Assembly (NCBI GenBank): GCA_017940385.1
Contig: JAGAYS010000029.1
Span: forward strand, 40,445-104,444
Length of the DNA stretch: 64,000 bases
DNA from: Ruminobacter sp.
GTDB taxonomy: Bacteria; Pseudomonadota; Gammaproteobacteria; Enterobacterales; Succinivibrionaceae
Direction: 5' to 3'
Shown here: positions 37,439-44,861 of the stretch, piece by piece
How the letters are laid out: every line of letters begins with the position of its first letter
Numbering within the stretch: the first letter of the stretch is position 1
The notes under the pieces: generated by a model
Seen by the model: the letters and a program-made list of their open reading frames with translations, nothing else
What the model was told of the DNA's origin: nothing
Databases searched by the model: none
Program-made: the position numbers and the translations under genes

Positions 37439-37643
37439 AGCTGCCGCCTCCCATAAAATACAGGAATTCCACTTCGTCACCTTCCTTGAGAACAGTCTCG
37501 CCAAACGTACCTGACTTGACAAATTCCCCGTTTACGGAAACTGAAACATACAGCGGAGTCTCAACTTTTTCAATTTCAATGAGCTTCTCCACGGTAATGC
37601 CGTCTTCAACTTCCTTTCTCTTTCCTGATACAGTTATAAACAT
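37425..37643 (-). CDS. ThiS-like sulfur carrier with a C-terminal cap after GGG (HcyS-like)
   Basis: 72-residue ubiquitin-fold carrier. The N-terminus MFITVSGKRKEVEDGITVEK and EGDEVEFLYFMGGGSYGVY are ThiS-like. The GGG at residues 65-67 is followed by SYGVY, so the functional glycine C-terminus is not exposed on the primary product and must be cut, as described for carriers paired with JAMM proteases. AAGGAA is 6 bases before the ATG. It is translationally coupled to the E1-like gene and follows the serine acetyltransferase gene by 31 bases. Its acceptor is presumably cysteine or homocysteine synthesis; which one is not decided by sequence. Confidence 0.9.
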   Translation of the reverse strand: MFITVSGKRKEVEDGITVEKLIEIEKVETPLYVSVSVNGEFVKSGTFGETVLKEGDEVEFLYFMGGGSYGVY

Positions 37644-37674
37644 TTATTGTTCCTTATGAATGATTTAATTTCAA

Positions 37675-38634
37675 CTATATTATGTAAAACCATGCATCTC
37701 CGGGCTTTACTTCATCAACCTGCCATTTATGATCTGAGGTCAGATATTCAATTTCAGGATTTTTAATTCTTACCTTGGTATTCGCCGGAACTGACGACGT
37801 AATAAAGGTATTGCCACCTATAACCGTGTTATCACCGATAACGGTTTCACCGCCAAGAATCGAAGCGCCGGCGTAAATGGTTACATTGTCTCCGATTGTC
37901 GGATGTCTTTTTATTCCGGAAAGCTTCTGGCCGCCTCTGGTTGAAAGAGAACCGATGGTTACCCCCTGGTAAATCTTAACATTTTTACCTATAACCGATG
38001 TTTCACCTATAACAATCCCTGTTCCGTGGTCAATGAAGAATCCTTCACCAATTCTGGCCCCCGGATGAATGTCTATGCCGGTTTTGGCATGGGCATACTC
38101 AGTCATGAGTCTCGGTATTACCGGAACCTTAAGCCTGTACAGTTCATGTGCCAGACGGTAAACGGTAATGGCCACAAGTCCCGGATACGCCAGAATAACC
38201 TCTTCCAGACACCCTGCCGCAGGATCCCCGTCATATGCAGCCAGAAGATCCGATTCGATAAGTTGGCGTACATCCGGAATTTTTCTGAAGAATTCGCTGC
38301 AGATGCGGAATCCTTCACGCTTTCTCTCTTCTTCAGATACTGTTCCGCGTCTTCTGCAGAAATCCAGAGCCTTAACCACCAGTTTGTTCAGATGGTAAAA
38401 AATGTTCTCAACAGTCACCGCTACCGAATGTGACTGATTGTAGATTTTAACGTTTCTGTCCTTGTAGTATCCCGGATAAACAATACCGAACAGAGCATCC
38501 ACCACGGAATGCACCTCGTGCTTATCAGGTTTGCCGTAGAAATCTGAATCATCAATATTCTTACTGCCTCTGAGGTCAGTTACGACAAGCTGCACAAGTT
38601 CGTCAATTTCAGGCTCAATACCTGTATAGTTCAT
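37675..38634 (-). CDS. Serine O-acetyltransferase (EpsC/CysE type)
   Basis: Makes O-acetylserine, the acceptor for sulfide or thiocarboxylate sulfur in cysteine synthesis. It is 319 aa with an N-terminal helical domain (about 1-170) and a left-handed beta helix (about 185-290). Hexapeptide coils include IDIHPGARIGEGFFIDHGTG, IVIGETSVIGKNVKIYQGVT and ILGGETVIGDNTVIGGNTFI. The catalytic DHG and IYQGVT elements are intact. The longer C-terminus (KVRIKNPEIEYLTSDHKWQV) differs from E. coli CysE and resembles the EpsC branch often seen beside family 2 encapsulins. It lies 80 bases after the desulfurase, separated by a hairpin. Confidence 0.94.
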   Translation of the reverse strand: MNYTGIEPEIDELVQLVVTDLRGSKNIDDSDFYGKPDKHEVHSVVDALFGIVYPGYYKDRNVKIYNQSHSVAVTVENIFYHLNKLVVKALDFCRRRGTVSEEERKREGFRICSEFFRKIPDVRQLIESDLLAAYDGDPAAGCLEEVILAYPGLVAITVYRLAHELYRLKVPVIPRLMTEYAHAKTGIDIHPGARIGEGFFIDHGTGIVIGETSVIGKNVKIYQGVTIGSLSTRGGQKLSGIKRHPTIGDNVTIYAGASILGGETVIGDNTVIGGNTFITSSVPANTKVRIKNPEIEYLTSDHKWQVDEVKPGDAWFYII

Positions 38635-38659
38635 AATTTTCCAAATTCCCCGAACCGAG

Positions 38660-38690
38660 AGGAGGGACTGAACGGATTCAGTCCCGTCCT
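38660..38690 (-). repeat. Intercistronic hairpin between desulfurase and serine acetyltransferase genes
   Basis: GGGACTGAA (38664-38672), CGGA loop, TTCAGTCCC (38677-38685), extended by AGGA / TCCT with a one-base bulge. No T-run follows, so it is more likely an mRNA-processing or stabilising element than a terminator. Confidence 0.65.
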
Positions 38691-38714
38691 AATAACAAAA
38701 TTCCCGTATCAGTA

Positions 38715-40379
38715 CTAACCGAAGGTTCTTAAGGCTCTTACCAGTGCATCAATGTCACTTTCAGAGTTATAGATACCAAGGGTCGGTCTGACGGTGCTTT
38801 CGTATCCAAAATGCCTTAACACCGGCTGAGCACAGTGGTGACCGGTTCGTACGGCAATACCGTATGAATCGAGTCTTTTGCCCACCTCATCGTCGGAATG
38901 ACCGGCAAGCTTAAATGCCAGTGCTGAAGACTTATTGGCAGCAGTTCCCACCAGAGTCAGTCCTGGAATCTTCTTCAGTTCCTTAAGTCCGTACTGGATA
39001 AGTTCATGCTCACGACGGTATACGCACGGCATGCCTATGCCGGAGAGATACTCCAGAGCGGCCCCGAGGCCTACGGCGTCAGCTATGCTTCCGGTTCCTG
39101 CCTCGAACTTGTTAGGCACGTCATTGTAGATGGTACGTTCAAACGTAACATCCGCAATCATGTTTCCGCCTCCGTGATAAGGCTCCGCAGCCTGGAGAAG
39201 TTCCTTCTTGCCGTACACGACACCGATGCCAGTAGGTGCATAGATCTTATGTCCGGAGAACACGAAGAAGTCAGCATCCCATGCACTTACGTTGACAGGG
39301 ATATGTGCAACTGACTGTGCGCCGTCAATAAGAATTCTCACTCCGTGTCTGTGCGCAATTGCAATCAGCTCCTCCACTGGAGTAACGGTACCAAGAACGT
39401 TCGAAACATGAGTTACGGAAACGAACCTGGTTCTTGCAGTAAACAGTTTTTCATATTCACTGAGAATAAGCTGACCGGTAGAGTCACATGGAATAACCTT
39501 GATTACCGCCCCTGTTTTCTGGGCAATCAGCTGCCACGGAACAATGTTGGCATGATGTTCAAGGATTGAAACAATGATTTCATCTCCCGGTTTAAGCTGC
39601 GGCAGCACAAATGAGTTGGCTACCAGATTAATGCCCTCAGTGGTACCGCGCACAAAAACAATTTCCTGTGCGGAAGAGGCTCCGATGAAGTCCTTGACTA
39701 TGCGTCTGGCATTCTCGTAGGCATCGGTGGATCTGGCCGCCAGCGTGTGGGCTCCGCGGTGCACGTTGGAATTCTCATAACGATAGTAATGAGCTATTCT
39801 GTCTATAACCTGCTGCGGGCGCTGAGTGGTCGCTCCGTTATCAAGCCATACCAGCTGATGACCGTTGATGTGCTCTGACAGAATCGGAAAGTCTTCACGA
39901 ATCTGTGCAAGAGTTTTTGTGCCGATTCTTACTGAGCTCTCACTTTCTGTCTGCCCCCCTGAAACAATGGCGTTTTCAGTTGAAGCATCCTGCTTCTGTC
40001 GTGATTCCAGCTCCCTCGCCTGTTCAGCCGAAATTACTTTCGGAGCGTAACTGACAGCCTCTTCACTTCCACTGTTGCCGGAAATACCGGGTACCAATGA
40101 AACGCCAGAAACTCCGGGTACGCCGTTACCGTACGCAAACGGATCGTCCCAGTTAAAGGAAGGGACTCCTGACGGGAGTGCTCCCACACCGGTTTCGGCG
40201 GAAGCCGCATATGCCGCCTGCTCGGTTTCACGAACATCGGCAACCTCGGCTCCGGTTTCCGTAGCATTGACACCTTCGGTCAGATCCGGAAAAAGCTGGT
40301 TCGCCAGGATGGTCAGCTCAGCAGCCGACGGTACTCCCGCGAGATGCTCAAAATTTCCGTCCGAATTAGTCGTAGTCAT
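38715..40379 (-). CDS. Encapsulated cysteine desulfurase (SufS-like) with N-terminal cargo-loading extension
   Basis: PLP enzyme releasing sulfur from cysteine as enzyme persulfide. The first ~155 of 554 residues are low-complexity, Gly/Ser/Pro/Ala/Glu-rich and lack catalytic motifs (ELTILANQLFPDLTEG, PSFNWDDPFAYGNGVPGVSG). The SufS-type domain starts near TLAQIREDFPILSEHINGHQ. The PLP lysine is Lys378 in FSGHKIYAPTGIG and the persulfide cysteine is Cys516 in RTGHHCAQPV. Family 2A encapsulins package exactly this kind of desulfurase through its disordered N-terminus. The gene overlaps the end of the shell gene by 14 bases. The start is ATG 40379; a GTG at 40391 is possible. Confidence 0.94.
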   Translation of the reverse strand: MTTTNSDGNFEHLAGVPSAAELTILANQLFPDLTEGVNATETGAEVADVRETEQAAYAASAETGVGALPSGVPSFNWDDPFAYGNGVPGVSGVSLVPGISGNSGSEEAVSYAPKVISAEQARELESRQKQDASTENAIVSGGQTESESSVRIGTKTLAQIREDFPILSEHINGHQLVWLDNGATTQRPQQVIDRIAHYYRYENSNVHRGAHTLAARSTDAYENARRIVKDFIGASSAQEIVFVRGTTEGINLVANSFVLPQLKPGDEIIVSILEHHANIVPWQLIAQKTGAVIKVIPCDSTGQLILSEYEKLFTARTRFVSVTHVSNVLGTVTPVEELIAIAHRHGVRILIDGAQSVAHIPVNVSAWDADFFVFSGHKIYAPTGIGVVYGKKELLQAAEPYHGGGNMIADVTFERTIYNDVPNKFEAGTGSIADAVGLGAALEYLSGIGMPCVYRREHELIQYGLKELKKIPGLTLVGTAANKSSALAFKLAGHSDDEVGKRLDSYGIAVRTGHHCAQPVLRHFGYESTVRPTLGIYNSESDIDALVRALRTFG

Positions 40380-41322
40380 AGTATTCACCAACCTCTACAT
40401 CTTCGAGAACAGCTATTGCGTCATCTGCAAGGATGGCTGCAGAGCAGTACAGTGACAGCAGATATGAAGCGACGCCCTTATTGTCAATACCGCGGAAGCG
40501 TACTGAAAGACCTCTTGAATGTTCATTCTTGAGACCGGCCTGGAACAGACCTATTACACCGCGCTTGGCTTCACCGGTTCTGACAAGAAGAATATTGGTC
40601 TTACCGCTCTGTGAGGTAGGATTCTTGAGACCGTCAACAAGGAGCTTATCGGTAGGAATAATTGGAATACCTCTCCAGGTAAGGAAAGTACCGCCTGAAA
40701 GATTTACGACTACAGGAGGTACGCCTCTCTTAGTGCATTCTCTTTCAAATGCAGCAATTGCTCTCGGATGGGCCAGGAAGAATGAAGGTTCCTTCCACAC
40801 CATGGTGATAAGTTCATCAAGGTCATCCGGTGTAGGAGCACCGTTTCTGGTCTGAATTCTCTGAGAATCAGCAATATTCTTTAAGAGACCGTAATCATCG
40901 TTGTTGATGAGCTGGCTTTCCTGACGTTCCCTCAGTGATTCGATTGCCAGAGCAAGCTGTTCCTGAACCTGATCATACGGAGAACTGTAAACGTCTTCGA
41001 TGGCGGTATTTACGTTAATGATGGTGGAAATCGAGTTCAGCTGATATTCACGCGGTTCAGTTTCATACTCAACATAACCTTCAGGAATAATGTCTGACTT
41101 TTTGGTCTGGCTGCATAAAACGTCAAGCGGAGTTTCGCCTTCAACTACCTTGTTTACTCTGAAAATACCGGTTTCAAGTCCCTTGAATTCCAGAAATTTG
41201 GTTAACCATTTAGGAGTGATAGAACCAAACTGCGGCTTGGTCTTGGTCACATTGGCAAGATTATAGGCTGCGGCCTTGCCAAGAGCATTTATCTGAGTTG
41301 AATCATTATTATTTGTTGTCAT
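40366..41322 (-). CDS. Family 2A encapsulin shell protein (SrpI-like, HK97 fold)
   Basis: 318-residue shell protomer of a protein nanocompartment. Recognisable segments are the N-terminal arm (ALGKAAAYNLANVTKTKPQF), PLDVLCSQTKKSDIIPEGYV, REYQLNSISTIINVNTAIED, VWKEPSFFLAHPRAIAAFER, VVVNLSGGTFLTWRGIPIIP, and RGVIGLFQAGL, typical of the SrpI/major-membrane-protein-I family. Relatives assemble into icosahedral shells around a cysteine desulfurase, and one studied member stores elemental sulfur. AAGGAG is 6 bases before the ATG. The overlapping desulfurase gene downstream is the cargo. No portal, protease or tail genes are near, so this is not a phage capsid. No cNMP-binding insertion is seen, which separates it from family 2B. 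Confidence 0.94.
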   Translation of the reverse strand: MTTNNNDSTQINALGKAAAYNLANVTKTKPQFGSITPKWLTKFLEFKGLETGIFRVNKVVEGETPLDVLCSQTKKSDIIPEGYVEYETEPREYQLNSISTIINVNTAIEDVYSSPYDQVQEQLALAIESLRERQESQLINNDDYGLLKNIADSQRIQTRNGAPTPDDLDELITMVWKEPSFFLAHPRAIAAFERECTKRGVPPVVVNLSGGTFLTWRGIPIIPTDKLLVDGLKNPTSQSGKTNILLVRTGEAKRGVIGLFQAGLKNEHSRGLSVRFRGIDNKGVASYLLSLYCSAAILADDAIAVLEDVEVGEYYDYD

Positions 41323-41373
41323 TACAGACTCCTTACAAAAACATTACGTTAGTTTTAACATTGCAGGGGGATG

Positions 41374-42834
41374 CTAAATCCACCCGCCTTCACCTGACAA
41401 GATAATATCCTTCATGGAATCAAGACCACCCTTAAGGCTGTATACCGGACCGAGATATCCGGCCTCCTTCAGAGTTCTTACAGCCAGAATGCTGCGCTTT
41501 CCTTCCTTACAGATAATTACCGTATCAATTTCAGGATTAAGCTCCTTCTTTCTTCTTTCAAGCTGGCCAATAGGAATGACAATTGCACCTGAAAAACGCA
41601 GAATTGTTCTTTCGTGAGGCTCCCGTACATCCACGATTGTAAGCGGTTCGTTATTATCAATTCTTCTTGTAAGTTCCTCAGGACTTATAGTTTCCACAGG
41701 AATCTCATTCTCTTCATGTCTGAGTCCGCAGAATTCGTCATAGTCAAAGTCCTCTACTTTTATGCGTGATGATTTTTCACCGCAGAACCTGCAGTCCTTA
41801 TTTCGGCCAACATTAAGTATTTCAGATGTCAGATTGAGAAGATCCATTCTCAGAAGCTTTCCGCTTAACCGTGAACCGATACCGATTATCAGCTTTAGGG
41901 CTTCATTGGCCTGAATGCTTCCTATCACTCCAGGAAGTGAACTTATGGTTCCGTTCTCGGCACATGTAGGCAGGAGTCCCGGAGTCGGAGGAGCCGGAAA
42001 CAGACACCTGAGACAAGGTCCGCCGTCATGATTCAGAACACTTACAAGACCTTCAAACTGGTATATAGCCCCGAAAACAAGAGGAATACCGGCAATAACC
42101 GCAGCATCATTGAGCAAATATCTGGTTTTATAATTATCGGTACAGTCAATAACGAGATCGGCATCCTCAATCAGACTGACGGCATTGTCCGCATCAATTT
42201 TTACTTTTTCCTCAATAACCGTTATATTACGGTTTACTGCACGGATTCTGTCTTTGACGGAAGCCACCTTCGGGCGTTTTACGTCACGTGTTCCGAAAAG
42301 CAGCTGATTTTGGAGGTTGCTTAATGCAACAGAATCAAAATCGATAATCCTGATGGTTCCCACTCCGGCAGCGGCGAGGATTTGTGCGACCTGAGAACCT
42401 AAAGCCCCGAGTCCTGCTATAACAACTCTTGCAGCCTTGATTCTCTTCTGACCGGGCACCCCGACTTCCCGAAGAAGCAGGTGCTTACTGAAACGTTCGA
42501 TCTCATCTCCGTCAAGAACCTGAGCCTTTCTGCGCTCGTCGGAAATAATACTTTCATCAGATGATCCACCGGCTATGAACGGAAGTATGAGCACCTGTGC
42601 CGAATCATCTATTTCCCGATCATGAAAAGAACTGTCAGTCCAGTCATCTCCGGAAACAAAAATCCTGATAAATGTTCTTAACTCCCCGTTATCGTAAAGT
42701 CCGCCGGCGGCTTCGGGAAAAACTTCAGTCAGCTTCTGAAGAACGGATCTGATCGTTGGATTTTGTACCTGAACATCTATTTCAGCTTTACGCCCGAAAA
42801 AGAAGCGGAGCGTGGAGGATATGTAAACTTTCAT
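41374..42834 (-). CDS. Fusion of CysO/MoaD-like sulfur carrier, E1-like adenylyltransferase and rhodanese
   Basis: 486 aa in three parts. Residues 1-90 are a ubiquitin-fold carrier ending in LILPFIAGG, closely resembling the CysO C-terminus. Residues about 110-355 are an E1 domain with FSKHLLLREVGVPGQKR, GLGALGSQVAQILAAAGVG (141 onward), zinc ligands C274xxC277 and C348xxC351, and Cys291. Residues about 375-480 are a rhodanese with Cys442 in IICKEGKRS. It is MoeZ with its carrier attached in front. The GG at 89-90 is followed by SSDESIISDERRKAQ, a likely linker, so either the JAMM enzyme cuts there or the carrier works differently. AGAGGA precedes the ATG. Confidence 0.92.
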   Translation of the reverse strand: MKVYISSTLRFFFGRKAEIDVQVQNPTIRSVLQKLTEVFPEAAGGLYDNGELRTFIRIFVSGDDWTDSSFHDREIDDSAQVLILPFIAGGSSDESIISDERRKAQVLDGDEIERFSKHLLLREVGVPGQKRIKAARVVIAGLGALGSQVAQILAAAGVGTIRIIDFDSVALSNLQNQLLFGTRDVKRPKVASVKDRIRAVNRNITVIEEKVKIDADNAVSLIEDADLVIDCTDNYKTRYLLNDAAVIAGIPLVFGAIYQFEGLVSVLNHDGGPCLRCLFPAPPTPGLLPTCAENGTISSLPGVIGSIQANEALKLIIGIGSRLSGKLLRMDLLNLTSEILNVGRNKDCRFCGEKSSRIKVEDFDYDEFCGLRHEENEIPVETISPEELTRRIDNNEPLTIVDVREPHERTILRFSGAIVIPIGQLERRKKELNPEIDTVIICKEGKRSILAVRTLKEAGYLGPVYSLKGGLDSMKDIILSGEGGWI

Positions 42835-43011
42835 TAATAATCGTCCTCTTGTTTTCGTGTTTTTCTTTAATATTTTTATAAGCTTCAGTTATTTCTTTTT
42901 TATTCTGAGCTTTTTATTTTTGTGTTTTATCTTTTTTATTCTTTACTGTTTTTTAATTTATGATTGTTCCGTTCAGGCTTCACAGGCCGATTCCGTTACC
43001 GGGACTTGGTT
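42835..43011 (-). other. A-rich intercistronic spacer in the sulfur operon
   Basis: 177 bases between the JAMM gene and the carrier-E1-rhodanese gene. On the mRNA strand, roughly 42845-42960 is extremely A-rich with few C or G. It contains two copies of GAATAAAAAAGA (42905-42894 and 42941-42930) spaced 36 bases apart. No terminator or good promoter is seen. Confidence 0.7.
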
Positions 43012-43482
43012 TTATATGTAATTGATGAAATCATCAGCCACCTTCACGGGAATTCCGACAGGCTCACCGCCTGCGGATTTTTTTTGCCACACCCTCACTT
43101 CATTTATTCCTTCTGCAGAAACGGAAACAATCATGTACTGCAGTCCTGGAACCATGGATGCAACGTCGGAAGACGATGTCACGGCCCCAGCGTCAGGGTG
43201 GGAATGACAGAACCCTGCTACTTCAAGTCCCTCAGCTGCCCACTCTCTTTCCCTGCGAAAAAAAAGCAGGGGATCTATGGTGAATGATTTCATGGCTTCC
43301 GCACCTGACTCACAGTTATCCATCCTTCGGTACTCGGTAACCGGAGAGCCTACGCCTTTTCGCAACAGCACCCCGCACATTTCAAAGGGATATACCGATA
43401 TCGCATGTTTAAACACTCCGGACAATGCTTCGGGAGTTATGAGACACTCACCGGTTCCGACTGCACTAGTCCTTTTACTCAT
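43012..43482 (-). CDS. JAMM metalloprotease (Mec+-like), second gene of the sulfur operon
   Basis: 156-residue zinc protease of the JAB1/MPN family, only distantly similar to the one at 36170. Glu34 in PFEMCGVLLRKG and GFCHSHPDAGAVTSSSD supply His93, His95, Ser103 and Asp106 in correct HxHx7SxxD spacing. The start ATG at 43482 overlaps the metY stop by 8 bases (ATGAGTAA), which implies translational coupling. Downstream is the CysO-like fusion. By analogy with mycobacterial Mec+, it may release cysteine or homocysteine from the carrier, or cut the carrier from the fusion; neither is proven. Confidence 0.88.
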   Translation of the reverse strand: MSKRTSAVGTGECLITPEALSGVFKHAISVYPFEMCGVLLRKGVGSPVTEYRRMDNCESGAEAMKSFTIDPLLFFRREREWAAEGLEVAGFCHSHPDAGAVTSSSDVASMVPGLQYMIVSVSAEGINEVRVWQKKSAGGEPVGIPVKVADDFINYI

Positions 43483-44722
43483 TTCTGCTCTTTTCAATGG
43501 CACTGAGAAAATCATCAATCAGATCCTCCTTGTTCTCAATACCAACGCTTATTCTGATGGTGTCATCAAAAACACCTGCTGCCTCAGCTTCCTGCCTGCT
43601 GTTCCTGCGGTACAGGGTTGAGGCCGGATGTATTACGAGAGTTCTTACATCTCCGAGGTTACTTGCGATTTTTACGTACTTTAAGGAATTGATAACCTTA
43701 AAAGCCCTATCTTTTGATCCGACCCTGATGGTCATTATTCCTCCGCCGTAACCATTAAGTTCCCTGCCGACATATGCATGATCAGGATGATGCGGAAGTG
43801 TCAGATAGTTGACGGACACATCTTTTTCCTCATCAAGTCTTGATGCCAGAGCCTCTGCATTCTCACATATACGTTCCATGCGGAGTCCCAAAGTATCAAT
43901 ACCGACATATGAGAGAAAGGCATTGAACGGTGAAATACATCCTCCGAGATTGCTGGATATCTCGGTACGCACGCGTACCGTAAACGCCAATCTGCCGAAC
44001 TGACTGAATTCAGACAGTGCACAGTGCTTTTCAAAATTCCACGGGAACTTTGCCCCGTCGATAATCATGCCTCCTATGGCATTACCGTTTCCGTTTATGT
44101 ATTTCGAGGTGGAATGAATAACCACATCGGCTCCAAGATTAAGAGGCTTTGCAAGATACGGAGTAGCGGTTGTGGAATCCACGAACAGAGGGATTCCGTG
44201 TTCATGAGCCACTGCCGAAACCCTTGGTACGTCAAGAACGGAAAGAGAAGGATTTCCAATTAGTTCTCCGAACACCACCTTTGTTTTTTCGGTAATAAGT
44301 TCCCTCACATGATCCGCATCAAGTCTGGATGCGAACACGGTTCTGATTCCCAGTTTTTCAAAATTACGGAGCAGTCTTATGGTTCCGCCGTAAAGCCCCG
44401 ATCCAGCAATAATCTCATCCCCGCTCTGACAGACCGTTAAGAGTGCGGCTGATACCGCTGACATGCCGCTCCCCGTACATATTGCTGCCGCTCCGTCTTC
44501 AAGGGCACAAATCTTCTGTTCAAAAGCAGCTATTGTCGGATTTCCGATGCGGGTATATGCAAATCCCATTTTTCTTCTGGCAAATACATCCTCCAAATCT
44601 TCCATGCTCTCGTACTGAAATGCCGTAACCTGCGAAATCGGAGGAAGAATCTCTCTTTGAGAAAATCCCTTTGAGCCTGTCCCGTGAAGAAGTGATGTAT
44701 TAAATCTACAGTCATTTGCCAT
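43475..44722 (-). CDS. O-acetylhomoserine sulfhydrylase-like enzyme (MetY)
   Basis: PLP-dependent Cys/Met metabolism enzyme, 415 aa. Family marks are GFAYTRIGNPTIAAFEQKIC, ALEDGAAAICTGSGMSAV, GELIGNPSLSVLDVPRV and the PLP lysine Lys207 in HSTSKYINGNGNAIGG. The SKYING form and the lack of a cystathionine-synthase signature favour sulfhydrylase over cystathionine enzymes. In Wolinella a MetY takes sulfur from the HcyS thiocarboxylate instead of free sulfide. As first gene of the operon with two carrier systems, the same chemistry is likely here. AAGGA lies about 10 bases before the ATG. O-acetylserine use cannot be excluded. Confidence 0.9.
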   Translation of the reverse strand: MANDCRFNTSLLHGTGSKGFSQREILPPISQVTAFQYESMEDLEDVFARRKMGFAYTRIGNPTIAAFEQKICALEDGAAAICTGSGMSAVSAALLTVCQSGDEIIAGSGLYGGTIRLLRNFEKLGIRTVFASRLDADHVRELITEKTKVVFGELIGNPSLSVLDVPRVSAVAHEHGIPLFVDSTTATPYLAKPLNLGADVVIHSTSKYINGNGNAIGGMIIDGAKFPWNFEKHCALSEFSQFGRLAFTVRVRTEISSNLGGCISPFNAFLSYVGIDTLGLRMERICENAEALASRLDEEKDVSVNYLTLPHHPDHAYVGRELNGYGGGIMTIRVGSKDRAFKVINSLKYVKIASNLGDVRTLVIHPASTLYRRNSRQEAEAAGVFDDTIRISVGIENKEDLIDDFLSAIEKSRNE

Positions 44723-44830
44723 ATCAGAAATTTCCTTTTAAAAATTATTCTGCGACAGACAGTTCCGATCAAATATCCGATCCGGTGATGAAATTCATTT
44801 TTCATCTGTCAGTTTTGCCTTGTTAATCCG

Positions 44831-44859
44831 AGTATATTCTCGTCATCCTAGTATGTCAA
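44831..44859 (-). promoter_or_regulatory. Proximal promoter of the sulfur operon
   Basis: On the minus strand TTGACA (44859-44854), a 17-base spacer and TATACT (44836-44831). The predicted start near 44824 gives a leader of about 100 bases before metY. Confidence 0.85.
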
Positions 44860-44861
44860 TA
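44846..44861 (-). promoter_or_regulatory. Operator-like motif copy 1
   Basis: Minus-strand TATTGACATACTAGGA, overlapping the proximal -35 and spacer. It matches copy 2 at 14 of 16 positions and has CCTA...TAGG half-symmetry. Confidence 0.6.

Noticed and set aside
36629-37643. ThiS-ThiF pair read as thiamine biosynthesis
   Set aside because: No thiG, thiH, thiC or thiE is present. The carrier has a capped C-terminus, and the neighbours are a JAMM protease, serine acetyltransferase and sulfur enzymes.
40366-41322. HK97-fold shell protein taken as a prophage capsid
   Set aside because: No terminase, portal, protease, tail or integrase genes are near. The SrpI-like sequence and the overlapping cysteine desulfurase identify a family 2A encapsulin.
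41374-42834. MoeB/MoaD molybdopterin function for the fusion
   Set aside because: The carrier tail (LILPFIAGG) is CysO-like, a rhodanese is attached, and no moa or mog genes are nearby.
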